From Apostichopus californicus (lineage: Eukaryota; Echinodermata; Holothuroidea; Aspidochirotida; Stichopodidae): 24,090 nt of DNA. Location: NCBI GenBank assembly GCA_020650975.1, contig JAIPMN010022421.1, positions 1,750-25,839 of the forward strand. The letters are read 5' to 3'. Shown piece by piece: positions 21,301 to 24,090 of this stretch. Under the pieces are notes generated by a model that saw only the letters and a program-made list of their open reading frames with translations, was not told the origin of the DNA and ran no database searches. Every line of letters starts with the position of its first letter. Position 1 is the first letter of the stretch. A program made the translations under genes and the position numbers.

Positions 21301-23603
21301 GAAGCAGTAATACATTAACCTCAATCAATATTAATTTTCTAAATTCAAAAACAGATAACAACTTATCTGAAATTAAGTGAAATTTAGTTGTAACCATATA
21401 GAGATTCTCTTAGTTTTATTGAGGGGAGTGTCCAACGATACAGCATTTTATAGGCAGCCATTACATGGCTAATGATTCAAAGGGTGTCGGTGTACCTCAC
21501 AACACAAAATGCAATGTTTACATCATTGAGAAACTAATAATCCTGTAACTAGTGAATCAAATTTCTACCCCATCATTCCCTCTCTCTTTCCTGTTTTGAT
21601 GTGGCATACTTGCACATGTGATTTTGTTTAACATTAAAAAATGAAAATCTGCAAACAGCACAATAAAAATACACCAAAAAGGTCAAAATTCCGCCTATTC
21701 AAGCTGACCAAAAATCAGCAGGGTGAACAAATCAATCCTTTTTTTTTTATTTTGGTACAATTGCTGCACATGCATATATGGTATATCGATCTATGCTGCC
21801 CATAAATCTAACACACAAAATAATAAACCCCATGCATAATCAGTGAGGCCATGCATGATAACATAAGGGCTTCCTAAACACAGAAGACATAGTTAATAAT
21901 TCTGATGGCGGCATAGACTAATGATTGGCAAAATTGAAAATTCACACTTTACGGCTTGAGAACGTTCGCATCCAGTGCACCATGCCTGTGGGACTCACTT
22001 CCAGAACATGTAAAAATGTGCAATACTGTGAACGGTTTCAAATCAGCTCTCAAACCTTATCTTTTCACCTAAGCATATATGTTATAATTGTTATTATCAT
22101 GTTAAGCGCTACGAGAATTATTTCATAGTTTGTTTGGCGCTATATAAAAATTATGTATTGTTATTATTATGATTAAGAATTTAGCTCAGATTTCAATGAG
22201 TTCTTCGTCAGTATTGGTCCCCCGGTTTTGACTAGTTTAGGTACAATCGACACCAGCTACGTACTAACCTTTCGACTGTGACGTGTCCCGAAGTATCAGT
22301 GGCTCCAGGAGGAACTAACCGGCCCGTCCATGTGACCGTCCCCCTGTCCGCTATCTCATCTACCGATGACGGACAAGAACCAATGAAGACTGGATCCGTA
22401 ACGTCTGAGAAAATGAAAACGGTTACAATTGGAAATAGTTGACACGGTCAGGAGATTGCTGATTTTGATGTTTTGCATTAAACTTTGCCACATTTGTCTT
22501 TGAAATAGTTTGACAGTCAGTAGGCCTACCAAAATGTTGTTGACCCAAACAGTACCATAACAATTGATAGCACTAAACAATTTCCATTTTTTTTTATGTA
22601 AATTATTTTTTCATCCAGCACACTTAAATTATGTATTAAACATTAATTGATTATATACAAGTTAATCAAAGCTTCACATTGTCAAGTTTCTTATCTATAG
22701 TAACCTAGAATCATCTGATATCCCCAGATTTAAGCAAAGAATATTGACGGTGGCCAAAGAACCTGATCACCACACAGCATTATGCAAGTCTTGCGTCAGT
22801 GACACTGCAGTCTAGAACGATCTGTTTTAGAGAAACTTCACATCTCAGTATGTGAGCCGATATTATGGGTTGGTTAAGTATGTTAGCTCATACAAACAGT
22901 GCAAAGTGCTATGTTTCATGTGACCCGCCATACTGTGATGCACTTAATCTTTCTACAATATATAGGTCAGCTCATACCAAATATTACAACTAACACAACA
23001 CACTATGCCATGAACCTGATGATGTCCAGAATGATCAATAATGCATAACTGAGATGGTTATATAAATATAGTCAGCTCATACCAGTATTGTATTTAACAT
23101 GCGTATACTATGATCATAGCTATAACGTTGATCCACTCCACATGCCACACCTACAGTCATGTCATATGTAGAAGTAAAGCTGGCAGTACAGACTGTGTGC
23201 ATGTCCAATACTTGAAAACATAACAACAACAAAAACGGTTTAAGTCATTCCCAAGGTAAAAGAAATGCGTCAGTTGGGTGGATCCAGTCAAGCTCATGTC
23301 CATTTCTTGAAACCATGCCAAAAATTCAAGTTTAAGTCATTCCCAAGATAAAAGAAATTGCGTCGTTTAGGTGTATCCAGTCGGGCTCATGTCCGAGGAT
23401 GTTCTTACCTGTACAACTAGCTGATCTTGAATCACTCCACAGTCCAGAATCTAAGCATTGCACAGGACTGGGGCCACTCAACTCATAGCCACCATCACAG
23501 TTAACAGTGCACACTGTGCCATATACATTCCCGGCTGATGTACACGTCGGTAGGTGGTAGGCACCATTGGTCAAGGGTTGTAGCCCAGGACAGGTGACTT
23601 GGA
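155..23603 (-). CDS. SVEP1: SVEP1/polydom-like extracellular multidomain protein, internal part (20 exons)
   Basis: Twenty minus-strand exons splice in frame into 1346 residues without a stop. Order from the N-terminal side: CCP1 (1-65), HYR1 (66-151), CCP2-4 (152-346), HYR2 (347-427), CCP5-6 (428-563), HYR3 (564-647), HYR4 (648-729), CCP7 (730-790), linker (791-962), three GCC2/GCC3 modules (963-1124) and six EGF modules (1125-1346). CCP-HYR-HYR-CCP-linker-GCC2/GCC3-EGF is the hallmark of SVEP1, a large secreted adhesion and matrix protein that in vertebrates binds integrin alpha9beta1 and works in lymphatic vessel development. That function is known for the vertebrate protein; here only the architecture is seen. 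Both ends are open: VWA and signal peptide would lie to the right, pentraxin and further CCPs to the left. Introns are phase 1 except within HYR1 and HYR3. The extra CCP/HYR modules before CCP6 are unlike vertebrate SVEP1, so a SVEP1-related paralogue is possible. Confidence 0.85.
541..1650. repeat. Pyrimidine-rich TCTTATCTTGTC satellite in intron
   Basis: About 1.1 kb composed almost only of C and T on the plus strand, built from variants of TCTTATCTTGTC and TCTTTTCCTATCTTG. On the gene strand it is purine-rich (AAGATAAGACAAG-like). Open frames on the plus strand here (over 190 codons, rich in Leu, Ser, Phe and Tyr) are by-products of the repeat and not genes. Confidence 0.92.
1354..1486. 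repeat. 27-bp minisatellite within the satellite
   Basis: A unit starting CTATTCCTATGCCTTATC and ending in TTGTATTTT repeats at 1354, 1381, 1408, 1435 and 1461 with near identity, and a decayed further copy lies near 1523. The near identity indicates recent expansion. Confidence 0.85.
1726..1944 (-). CDS. SVEP1: Exon: end of EGF2, EGF3 and most of EGF4
   Basis: A 219-nt phase 1-1 exon (acceptor CTTCTTAG, donor G|GTGAGA). It opens with GPDC, closing EGF2. EGF3 ([16 protein letters not shown]) is a full calcium-binding EGF. EGF4 ([15 protein letters not shown]) lacks the Asp/Asn of the hydroxylation site, so it is a plain EGF. The next exon closes EGF4. Confidence 0.93.
1975..2093. repeat. Tandem duplication of the SINE AT-rich tail (period about 59)
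   Basis: ATCAGTATAATGCCAATTTC at 1975 and ATCAGTACATATGCCAATTT at 2034 begin two similar copies, each ending in TTTGCTTTTTAT. They lie at the 3' tail of the minus-strand SINE and consist mostly of AATAATAAT-like sequence. Confidence 0.75.
1975..2367 (-). mobile_element. tRNA-derived SINE, complete, with pol III A and B boxes
   Basis: On the minus strand the 5' end reads GAGCGTGGTGGCCAATTGGC. Box A is TGGCCAATTGG (2344-2354) and box B is GGTTCGATTCC (2299-2309), a perfect consensus. A body of about 200 bp follows, then the 3' end GTAAAGCGCTTTGAGA...CTCTATATAAAA and an ATT-rich tail. It is antisense-neutral: it lies in the gene's own orientation inside an intron. I cannot name the family without a repeat library. 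Confidence 0.85.
2368..3381. other. Intron, no recognised element
   Basis: AT-rich intron. I see no exon, tRNA or transposon end. A 110-codon plus-strand frame near 2508-2840 has no recognisable domain and no splice context; I regard it as chance. Confidence 0.5.
3382..3591 (-). CDS. SVEP1: Exon: EGF1 and most of EGF2
   Basis: A 210-nt phase 1-1 exon (acceptor GTCACAG, donor G|GTTAGT). EGF1 starts VDHCFSSPC and EGF2 starts IDECETQPC; the last cysteine of EGF2 is supplied by the next exon. Both match the Ca-binding beta-hydroxylation pattern C-x-[DN]-x4-[FY]-x-C, and EGF2 has the D-E-C start of cbEGF. EGF1 carries C-x-S-x-P-C (O-glucose type), and both carry C-x4-[ST]-C (O-fucose type) patterns. 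Confidence 0.93.
3902..4000 (-). mobile_element. Fragment: shared LINE/SINE 3' tail with (ATT)n
   Basis: The minus strand reads CTGTAAAGCACTTTGAGCAG, then about 10 bases later GATGAACGCGCTATATAAG, then a run of ATT repeats. This matches the 3' end of the SINE at 1975-2367. The rest of intron 3592-4051 is AT-rich without recognised content. Confidence 0.7.
4052..4213 (-). CDS. SVEP1: Exon: GCC2/GCC3 module c
   Basis: A 162-nt phase 1-1 exon (acceptor TCAACAG, donor G|GTAGGC). It encodes [12 protein letters not shown], then [17 protein letters not shown] and QAQCIG. Third equal-length ephrin-receptor-like module. The longer reading frames that cross this interval on either strand are not the coding frame. 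Confidence 0.9.
4214..5170. other. Intron between GCC2/GCC3 modules b and c
   Basis: Besides the 89-bp duplication it contains a C-rich tract at 4312-4345 and a short double TGTGATGTCATAGATGCACA at 4937-4978. (AAAAAAT)n lies at 4866-4890. No exon seen. Confidence 0.5.
4515..4690. repeat. Tandem duplication, period 89, with palindrome
   Basis: Two copies start at CTTTTAAGTTACTTGTATAG (4515) and CTTTTAAGTTATTTGTATAG (4604). Each contains TTTACACTGCAGTCTGCAGA followed by CTAACAA and ends in ATTGGTCACA with a CA run. The palindrome AGTCTGCAGACT is in both. Confidence 0.85.
5171..5332 (-). CDS. SVEP1: Exon: GCC2/GCC3 module b
   Basis: A 162-nt phase 1-1 exon (acceptor TTATTCAG, donor G|GTATTT). 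It encodes LCPPGSSS, then [17 protein letters not shown] and a closing QCT. Same length and cysteine spacing as modules a and c, so the three arose by exon duplication. Confidence 0.92.
5333..6284. other. Intron between GCC2/GCC3 modules a and b
   Basis: It holds a pyrimidine tract at 5857-5891 (C run, then CCTT repeats) and an AT-rich stretch around 6100-6140. At 6198-6250 lies another copy of the shared retroposon tail (own entry). No exon seen. Confidence 0.5.
6192..6256 (+). mobile_element. Shared retroposon 3' tail with strong stem-loop
   Basis: TGTAAAGCGCTCTTGAAC, the palindrome ATGCTTAAGCAT, then GAAAAGAGCGCTGTATAAAT. AGCGCTCTT pairs perfectly with AAGAGCGCT, giving a hairpin of the same layout as the tails at 1975, 3902 and 22100. 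Confidence 0.7.
6285..6446 (-). CDS. SVEP1: Exon: GCC2/GCC3 (ephrin-receptor-like) module a
   Basis: A 162-nt phase 1-1 exon (acceptor ACCTGCAG, donor G|GTAAAT). The 54-residue module has the C..CPAGSYQ and C.LCPDGTNT signatures of GCC2/GCC3 (TNFR-like) repeats with six cysteines. First of three exons of exactly equal length. Confidence 0.93.
6447..7352. other. Intron upstream of GCC2/GCC3 module a
   Basis: Apart from the SINE at 6522-6769 the intron is AT-rich unique-looking sequence. I see no additional exon or element from 6780 to 7352. Confidence 0.5.
6522..6769 (+). mobile_element. tRNA-derived SINE, second family, full length
   Basis: Box A TAGCTCAATGG (6529-6539) and a near-consensus box B GGTACGAGTCA (6573-6583) lie in a tRNA-like head. 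A body of about 150 bp follows, ending in the hairpin TTCCTGCTTGCAGGA and a (CATA)n tail. Flanks CATTTTAG (6515-6522) and CATTTTAA (6770-6777) look like a target-site duplication. Confidence 0.8.
7353..7868 (-). CDS. SVEP1: Exon: 172-residue linker with RGKR basic motif, before the GCC2/GCC3 modules
   Basis: A 516-nt phase 1-1 exon (acceptor CTTCCAG, donor G|GTGAGT), by far the longest in the window. No named domain is recognised, but SVEP1 proteins have an equally placed spacer between CCP and ephrin-receptor-like modules. Residues 1-62 hold four cysteines. A Ser/Arg/Gly-rich basic stretch at 66-79 ends in RGKR, a furin-type R-X-K-R site. An acidic part follows ([10 protein letters not shown]), with one N-glycosylation sequon (NAT) and a probable helix. 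Two cysteines near the end (LTC, TEC) lead into the next module. Base composition is GC-richer than the introns. Confidence 0.88.
8309..8331. repeat. (GACA)n microsatellite
   Basis: Just under six perfect GACA units in the intron between the linker exon and CCP7. Confidence 0.9.
8608..8772. mobile_element. 165-bp MITE-like element with hAT-type ends
   Basis: It starts CAGGGATGAGCC and ends GCTCATGCCTG, which are inverted repeats. Internally, AATCACGGAATTTTGC and the opposite-strand TCCGCGAATTTGCG extend the inverted symmetry. TTAAAG flanks both ends (8602-8607 and 8773-8778). hAT elements normally leave 8 bp, so the class is tentative. It lies 48 bp inside the intron from the CCP7 donor. Confidence 0.65.
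8820..9002 (-). CDS. SVEP1: Exon: CCP7 (sushi) domain
   Basis: A 183-nt phase 1-1 exon (acceptor ATTCACAG, donor T|GTAAGT, unusual in ending with T). Sushi domain from [12 protein letters not shown] to AVDCG, six cysteines, Trp in KWQP. It corresponds by position to the CCP after the HYR pair in SVEP1. Confidence 0.9.
9003..9732. other. Intron between HYR4 and CCP7
   Basis: AT-rich, with a short repeat of TAAACACTTAAA/ACTTAAATACTTAAA type near 9440-9530 and a (CAA)n stretch near 9663-9690. A TGTGATGTCATAGATG motif at 9196-9211 also occurs twice near 4937-4978. No exon or transposon end seen. Confidence 0.5.
9733..9978 (-). CDS. SVEP1: Exon: HYR4 domain (complete)
   Basis: A 246-nt phase 1-1 exon with donor G|GTGAGG. 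It encodes [14 protein letters not shown], the strand [12 protein letters not shown] and the core [14 protein letters not shown] followed by a closing Cys strand. The usual D.SGN is changed to N.MTG. The acceptor, ATCGATAG, has a weak pyrimidine tract and lies in an ATCGAT-rich stretch. HYR3 and HYR4 are the adjacent pair expected in SVEP1. Confidence 0.85.
9979..11106. other. Intron between HYR3 and HYR4, no recognised element
   Basis: About 1.1 kb of AT-rich sequence without an exon, inverted-repeat element or tRNA-like sequence that I can support. Confidence 0.5.
11107..11230 (-). CDS. SVEP1: Exon: second half of HYR3
   Basis: A 124-nt exon (acceptor CATTGCAG, donor G|GTACAA) enters in phase 0 and leaves in phase 1. 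It encodes the C-terminal HYR half with [13 protein letters not shown] and the closing C-S-I-E-I-S-V strand. Together with 11730-11857 it gives an 84-residue HYR domain. Confidence 0.88.
11374..11407. repeat. (AAAT)n microsatellite in HYR3 intron
   Basis: Interrupted AAAT repeats inside the phase 0 intron (11231-11729) that splits HYR3. The rest of that intron shows nothing recognisable. Confidence 0.85.
11730..11857 (-). CDS. SVEP1: Exon: first half of HYR3
   Basis: A 128-nt exon (acceptor CATTGCAG, donor CAG|GTGAGT) enters in phase 1 and leaves in phase 0. It encodes [12 protein letters not shown] followed by the strand [14 protein letters not shown], the first half of a hyalin repeat. Its acceptor and first 50 or so bases are copied twice more just upstream in the intron (to 12172), see the tandem repeat entry. 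Confidence 0.9.
11807..12172. repeat. Tandem triplication spanning the HYR3 splice acceptor
   Basis: Three nearly identical units begin at 11807, 11938 and 12066 (periods 131 and 128). Each contains ATCGGTGGAGGGCAGTATAT, then CGTGGTGA.ACTTTATCTG and an ACACAATCT.ATGAAGATAA stretch. On the gene strand each unit holds pyrimidine tract, acceptor AG and the first 50 or so bases of the HYR3 exon. Only the unit nearest the exon (11807-11937) is joined to the rest of the coding exon. The two extra acceptors would join exon starts at 11988 and 12116. Confidence 0.92.
11858..13026. other. Intron between CCP6 and HYR3
   Basis: Holds the two extra copies of the HYR3 acceptor (to 12172) and the Tigger-like remnant. 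No other exon-like sequence seen from 12173 to 12760 or 12880 to 13026. Confidence 0.5.
12762..12876. mobile_element. Possible short pogo/Tigger-like remnant
   Basis: On the minus strand the right end reads CAGTAAAACTCTGATTACCT, then GAAGCCTCTATTATCCGAAG, which resembles the CAGT..AACCTC.G.TTATCCG ends of Tigger-type elements. The left end starts CAGTACCTGG, and TA flanks both sides. The left terminal match is weak. Confidence 0.4.
13027..13245 (-). CDS. SVEP1: Exon: CCP6 (sushi) domain
   Basis: A 219-nt phase 1-1 exon, the longest CCP here (73 residues). Acceptor GTTCTCAAG, donor G|GTAAGT. It runs from VVTCSSL to TYTCIG with six cysteines and Trp in LWDL. The extra length sits between the fourth and fifth cysteines. 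The frame stays open upstream of the acceptor, so the acceptor choice rests on phase and on the usual distance to the first cysteine. Confidence 0.87.
13246..14267. other. Intron between CCP5 and CCP6
   Basis: Besides the truncated SINE there is an 11-base G run at 13840-13850. No further exon or element seen. Confidence 0.5.
13934..14080 (+). mobile_element. 5'-truncated SINE, second family
   Basis: From TATGTTGTCCAGATACAGAG to CATACATAT it matches 6597-6760 of the full copy closely, sharing ATCATGGACGTTAAATATGA, then AGAGACTGACTTC and GCTTGCGGCTTTGATAAGCC. The tRNA-like head and the 3' hairpin are missing. Confidence 0.82.
14268..14456 (-). CDS. SVEP1: Exon: CCP5 (sushi) domain
   Basis: A 189-nt phase 1-1 exon (acceptor ATTTACAG, donor G|GTAACT). 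Sushi domain from DRTCPQL to EPICQG with six cysteines. The Trp lies in TKWVRD. It follows HYR2 and directly precedes CCP6. Confidence 0.92.
14457..15310. other. Intron between HYR2 and CCP5
   Basis: Apart from the hammerhead-like motif, it has an AT-rich stretch after it (14565-14650). A GC-richer island of unknown nature at 14770-15045 includes an 84-codon plus-strand frame with no recognised domain. Confidence 0.5.
14519..14560 (-). ncRNA. Hammerhead-ribozyme-like motif, copy 1
   Basis: The minus strand reads TAGCCT, CTGAAGA, A, GATCCT, GCT, AGGATC, GCAAC, GTC, AGGCC in order. CUGANGA and G(A)AA cores flank a 6-bp stem II; GCCU before and AGGC after can form stem I next to a GUC cleavage triplet. 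One core A is changed to C and an extra A precedes stem II, so activity is doubtful. Such motifs are known in Penelope-like retroelements. Confidence 0.45.
15311..15553 (-). CDS. SVEP1: Exon: HYR2 domain (complete)
   Basis: A 243-nt phase 1-1 exon (acceptor CCTTTCAG, donor G|GTGAAT) encodes a whole hyalin repeat. Visible hallmarks are FTSCPDQ, a [12 protein letters not shown] strand and loop, an [18 protein letters not shown] core and the final C-F-D-V-V-V strand. It has four cysteines, the classical HYR number. Unlike HYR1 and HYR3 it has no internal intron. Confidence 0.93.
16347..16388 (+). ncRNA. Hammerhead-ribozyme-like motif, copy 2
   Basis: TAGCCT, CTGAAGA, A, GATCCT, AAG, AGGATC, GGAAC, GTGAGACC. 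Same layout as the motif at 14519-14560 with the loop changed from GCT to AAG. The same core A position is substituted, here to G, and the GUC triplet has become GUG. Probably a decayed copy. Confidence 0.4.
16397..16871. mobile_element. hAT (Charlie-like) MITE, about 475 bp
   Basis: It starts CAGGGTTTCCCAAACTTT and ends AGTTAGGGAACCCCTG, inverted repeats typical of Charlie-type hAT elements. TCTAACT stands before the left end (16390-16396) and again at 16875-16881, a 7-base target duplication offset by three bases at the right. No transposase frame is left. The insertion falls just 3' of the hammerhead-like motif. Confidence 0.75.
17122..17714. mobile_element. hAT MITE, 593 bp, with 8-bp target duplication
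   Basis: Ends CAGGGGCGGACTGG and CCAGTCCGCCACTG are inverted repeats. CACTGATG (17114-17121) and CACGGATG (17715-17722) are an 8-bp target duplication with one mismatch, as expected for hAT. Second-order inverted segments such as GCCGGGCATTTTCC versus GGGCATTTGGGCAA follow the ends. No transposase frame. Confidence 0.85.
17433..17498. repeat. 66-bp palindrome inside the hAT MITE
   Basis: TGGATTTTATTTAG at the left pairs perfectly with CTAAATAAAATCCA at the right. TTTTTCAAGCAT and ATGCTTGAAAAA extend the stem, leaving a short loop around TTGTGAC. Confidence 0.9.
17802..18002 (-). CDS. SVEP1: Exon: CCP4 (sushi) domain
   Basis: A 201-nt phase 1-1 exon (acceptor TCTTGCAG, donor G|GTAAGT). Sushi domain from AITCPTI to YNLECIG, six cysteines, Trp in EWSR. 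It is followed in the protein by HYR2 after a transposon-filled 2.2-kb intron. Confidence 0.92.
18238..18437. mobile_element. 200-bp foldback element
   Basis: CCAGTTGGGA at the left pairs with TCCCAACTGG at the right. The inner arms at 18294-18320 (GCTTCAAAGCACTCGTATTG) and 18370-18396 (its near reverse complement) form a long imperfect stem around a loop of about 49 bases. Arms together are about 80 bases with decay. Family unknown. Confidence 0.7.
18864..18916. repeat. 22-bp minisatellite
   Basis: ATGTCCAACATGTGCAACAT plus GC repeats at 18864, 18886 and partially 18908. Confidence 0.88.
19080..19271 (-). CDS. SVEP1: Exon: CCP3 (sushi) domain
   Basis: A 192-nt phase 1-1 exon (acceptor CTCCTAG, donor G|GTGAGT). 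Sushi domain from RRCPVV to ASFECEG with six cysteines and the Trp of SWSE. It is separated from CCP2 by the shortest intron in the window (180 bp), which suggests a fairly recent or tightly constrained pair. Confidence 0.92.
19452..19643 (-). CDS. SVEP1: Exon: CCP2 (sushi) domain
   Basis: A 192-nt phase 1-1 exon (acceptor TTTTAAG, donor A|GTGAGT). Complete sushi domain from KRCPNL to DTIC, with six cysteines and the conserved Trp in YWSG. The loop before the Trp is long and Gly-rich compared with its neighbours. No uninterrupted frame opens with Met here, so this exon is easy to miss when only long frames are scanned. Confidence 0.9.
19644..20684. other. Intron between HYR1 second half and CCP2
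   Basis: Apart from the stem-loop at 20245 no exon, tRNA-like sequence or clear transposon end is seen. Confidence 0.5.
20245..20268. repeat. Perfect 11-bp stem-loop
   Basis: AATCCCAGTAC, loop GT, GTACTGGGATT. The AT-rich sequence following (20270-20520) ends in GAATGAATGAA-like repeats and could be a retroposon 3' region, but I cannot assign it. Confidence 0.8.
20685..20806 (-). CDS. SVEP1: Exon: second half of HYR1
   Basis: A 122-nt exon (acceptor TTGCCAG, donor G|GTAAGT) enters in phase 2 and leaves in phase 1. It encodes [18 protein letters not shown] followed by the closing Cys strand CTANLNVE, which is the conserved V.D.SGN..C signature of HYR domains. Joined to the 22269-22404 exon it gives a full 86-residue HYR. 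Confidence 0.9.
21941..22072 (+). pseudogene. C-terminal end of a CR1/L2-type LINE reverse transcriptase (fragment)
   Basis: The frame from 21941 reads [20 protein letters not shown], then about ten residues, then [10 protein letters not shown] and stop TAA at 22070-22072. This is the conserved end (YG.RSF..AAP.LWNSLP...FK..LK..LF) of non-LTR retrotransposon polyproteins of the CR1/L2 group. Only the last 43 codons remain, a 5'-truncated insertion in the opposite orientation to the host gene. Confidence 0.85.
22073..22170 (+). mobile_element. LINE 3' UTR and tail, shared with the SINE
   Basis: Directly after the LINE stop codon follows TTAAGCGCTACGAGAATTAT, then TTTGGCGCTATATAAAAATT and an ATT-rich tail (TTGTTATTATTATG). 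The AAGCGCT..GAGA...GCGCTATATAAA layout equals the 3' end of the SINE at 1975-2367. Confidence 0.8.
22269..22404 (-). CDS. SVEP1: Exon: first half of HYR1
   Basis: A 136-nt exon (acceptor TTCTCAG, donor AG|GTTAGT) enters in phase 1 and leaves in phase 2. It encodes the N-terminal half of a hyalin repeat, with the typical DPVF..SCPSSV start, a TVTW strand and PPGATDTSG. The second half is in the next exon, and the joined codon at the boundary is Arg. Confidence 0.9.
22405..23408. other. Intron between CCP1 and HYR1
   Basis: Besides the duplication at 23238 the motif GTCAGCTCATACCA appears at about 22965 and 23070, with a related form near 22880. No exon seen. Confidence 0.5.
23238..23400. repeat. 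Tandem duplication, period 92, beside the CCP1 donor
   Basis: GTTTAAGTCATTCCCAAGGT at 23238 and GTTTAAGTCATTCCCAAGAT at 23330 begin two copies sharing TAAAAGAAAT, GCGTC, ATCCAGTC and GCTCATGTCC. The second copy ends directly at the splice donor of the CCP1 exon (23401-23408). Confidence 0.85.
23409..23603 (-). CDS. SVEP1: Exon: CCP1 (sushi) domain
   Basis: A 195-nt phase 1-1 exon with acceptor TCTGCAG and donor G|GTAAGAAC encodes a complete sushi domain. It starts VQVTCPGL and ends SASCTG. Six cysteines and the Trp of LWSD before the last cysteine are present. The extra central cysteine pair makes it a six-cysteine CCP. It is the first exon of the gene visible in the window. Confidence 0.92.
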
Positions 23604-24090
23604 CTGCAGATTTAAATATTAACAAAACAGCTTTGTAAACTTTCAGTACACAAGAAGGCATCAATAATAATTTCGGTACTGACAGCATATTCTATTTTAT
23701 GATAATGCTCATGAATGTAATGTATGGTTGCATTTCTTTAGCTATTAGGTACTATAAATTGTCCTGGTTGTAAATGTACTATTTAGAACCTTTATAACTG
23801 AATAACTATGAGGAAAGTAGAATTTTAATATTCATGAACACGTACTGCTATTAACAATAGTGGAAATTTATAAAACAGATAAACATTGGCTGTAAGTAAA
23901 CACTGCAACAATCACAAGCTAGATATACAATCATATTGTATACATTACAATTTTTTACATATTTTTTAATACAAAAGTTTCACTATTTCACTGCAATCTG
24001 GTGTGATGATACAAAGTGAAACACATGTGTGATTTTAGCTTTTATAGAGTTCACTGTGAATCTGGAAACAAACTATCACGATATGCTTCT
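23604..24090. other. Intron upstream of CCP1, window edge
   Basis: AT-rich, no exon in a CCP- or VWA-compatible frame and no promoter-like features, so the gene continues beyond the right edge. Confidence 0.55.

Larger units (their letters stand above)
20807..22268. other. Intron splitting HYR1 (phase 2)
   Basis: Carries the LINE 3' end at its upstream side. From 20807 to 21900 I see no recognised content beyond AT-rich sequence. Confidence 0.5.

Overview
The window is eukaryotic genomic DNA from an animal, most likely a marine invertebrate deuterostome. An echinoderm-like genome is my guess, because a SVEP1-type gene sits among tRNA-derived SINEs, a CR1/L2-like LINE end and hAT-type MITEs. 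The species cannot be fixed from the sequence alone.

One gene fills the window on the minus strand and runs off both edges. I can place 20 exons (155-23603) encoding 1346 residues of a secreted or extracellular multidomain protein. No start codon, signal peptide, stop codon or promoter lies inside the window. In protein order (right to left) the domains are: CCP1, HYR1 (two exons), CCP2, CCP3, CCP4, HYR2, CCP5, CCP6, HYR3 (two exons), HYR4, CCP7, a 172-residue linker with a basic RGKR motif, three GCC2/GCC3 (ephrin-receptor-like) cysteine modules, and six EGF modules, the last cut by the left edge. The block CCP-HYR-HYR-CCP-linker-GCC2/GCC3 x3-EGF is the characteristic middle of SVEP1 (polydom). 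The VWA domain expected N-terminally and the pentraxin and CCP tail expected C-terminally would lie outside the window. The extra CCP/HYR modules before that block differ from the vertebrate layout. Every exon boundary is phase 1 except two introns that split HYR1 (phase 2) and HYR3 (phase 0).

The introns, about 85% of the window, carry the rest of the content. From left to right they hold a 1.1-kb polypyrimidine satellite with a 27-bp minisatellite (541-1650), a full tRNA-derived SINE with clear A and B boxes (about 1975-2367), several copies of a shared AAGCGCT...GCGCTATATAAA-(ATT)n 3' tail, and a second SINE family with one full and one truncated copy. They also hold four hAT-, Tigger- or MITE-like elements with terminal inverted repeats, a 200-bp foldback, a tandem triplication that copies a real splice acceptor, two hammerhead-ribozyme-like motifs, and a LINE 3' end with a readable reverse-transcriptase C-terminus whose tail matches the SINE tail.

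All long plus-strand reading frames are either low-complexity translations of the satellite or shadows of the minus-strand exons. I see no second protein-coding gene of the host.
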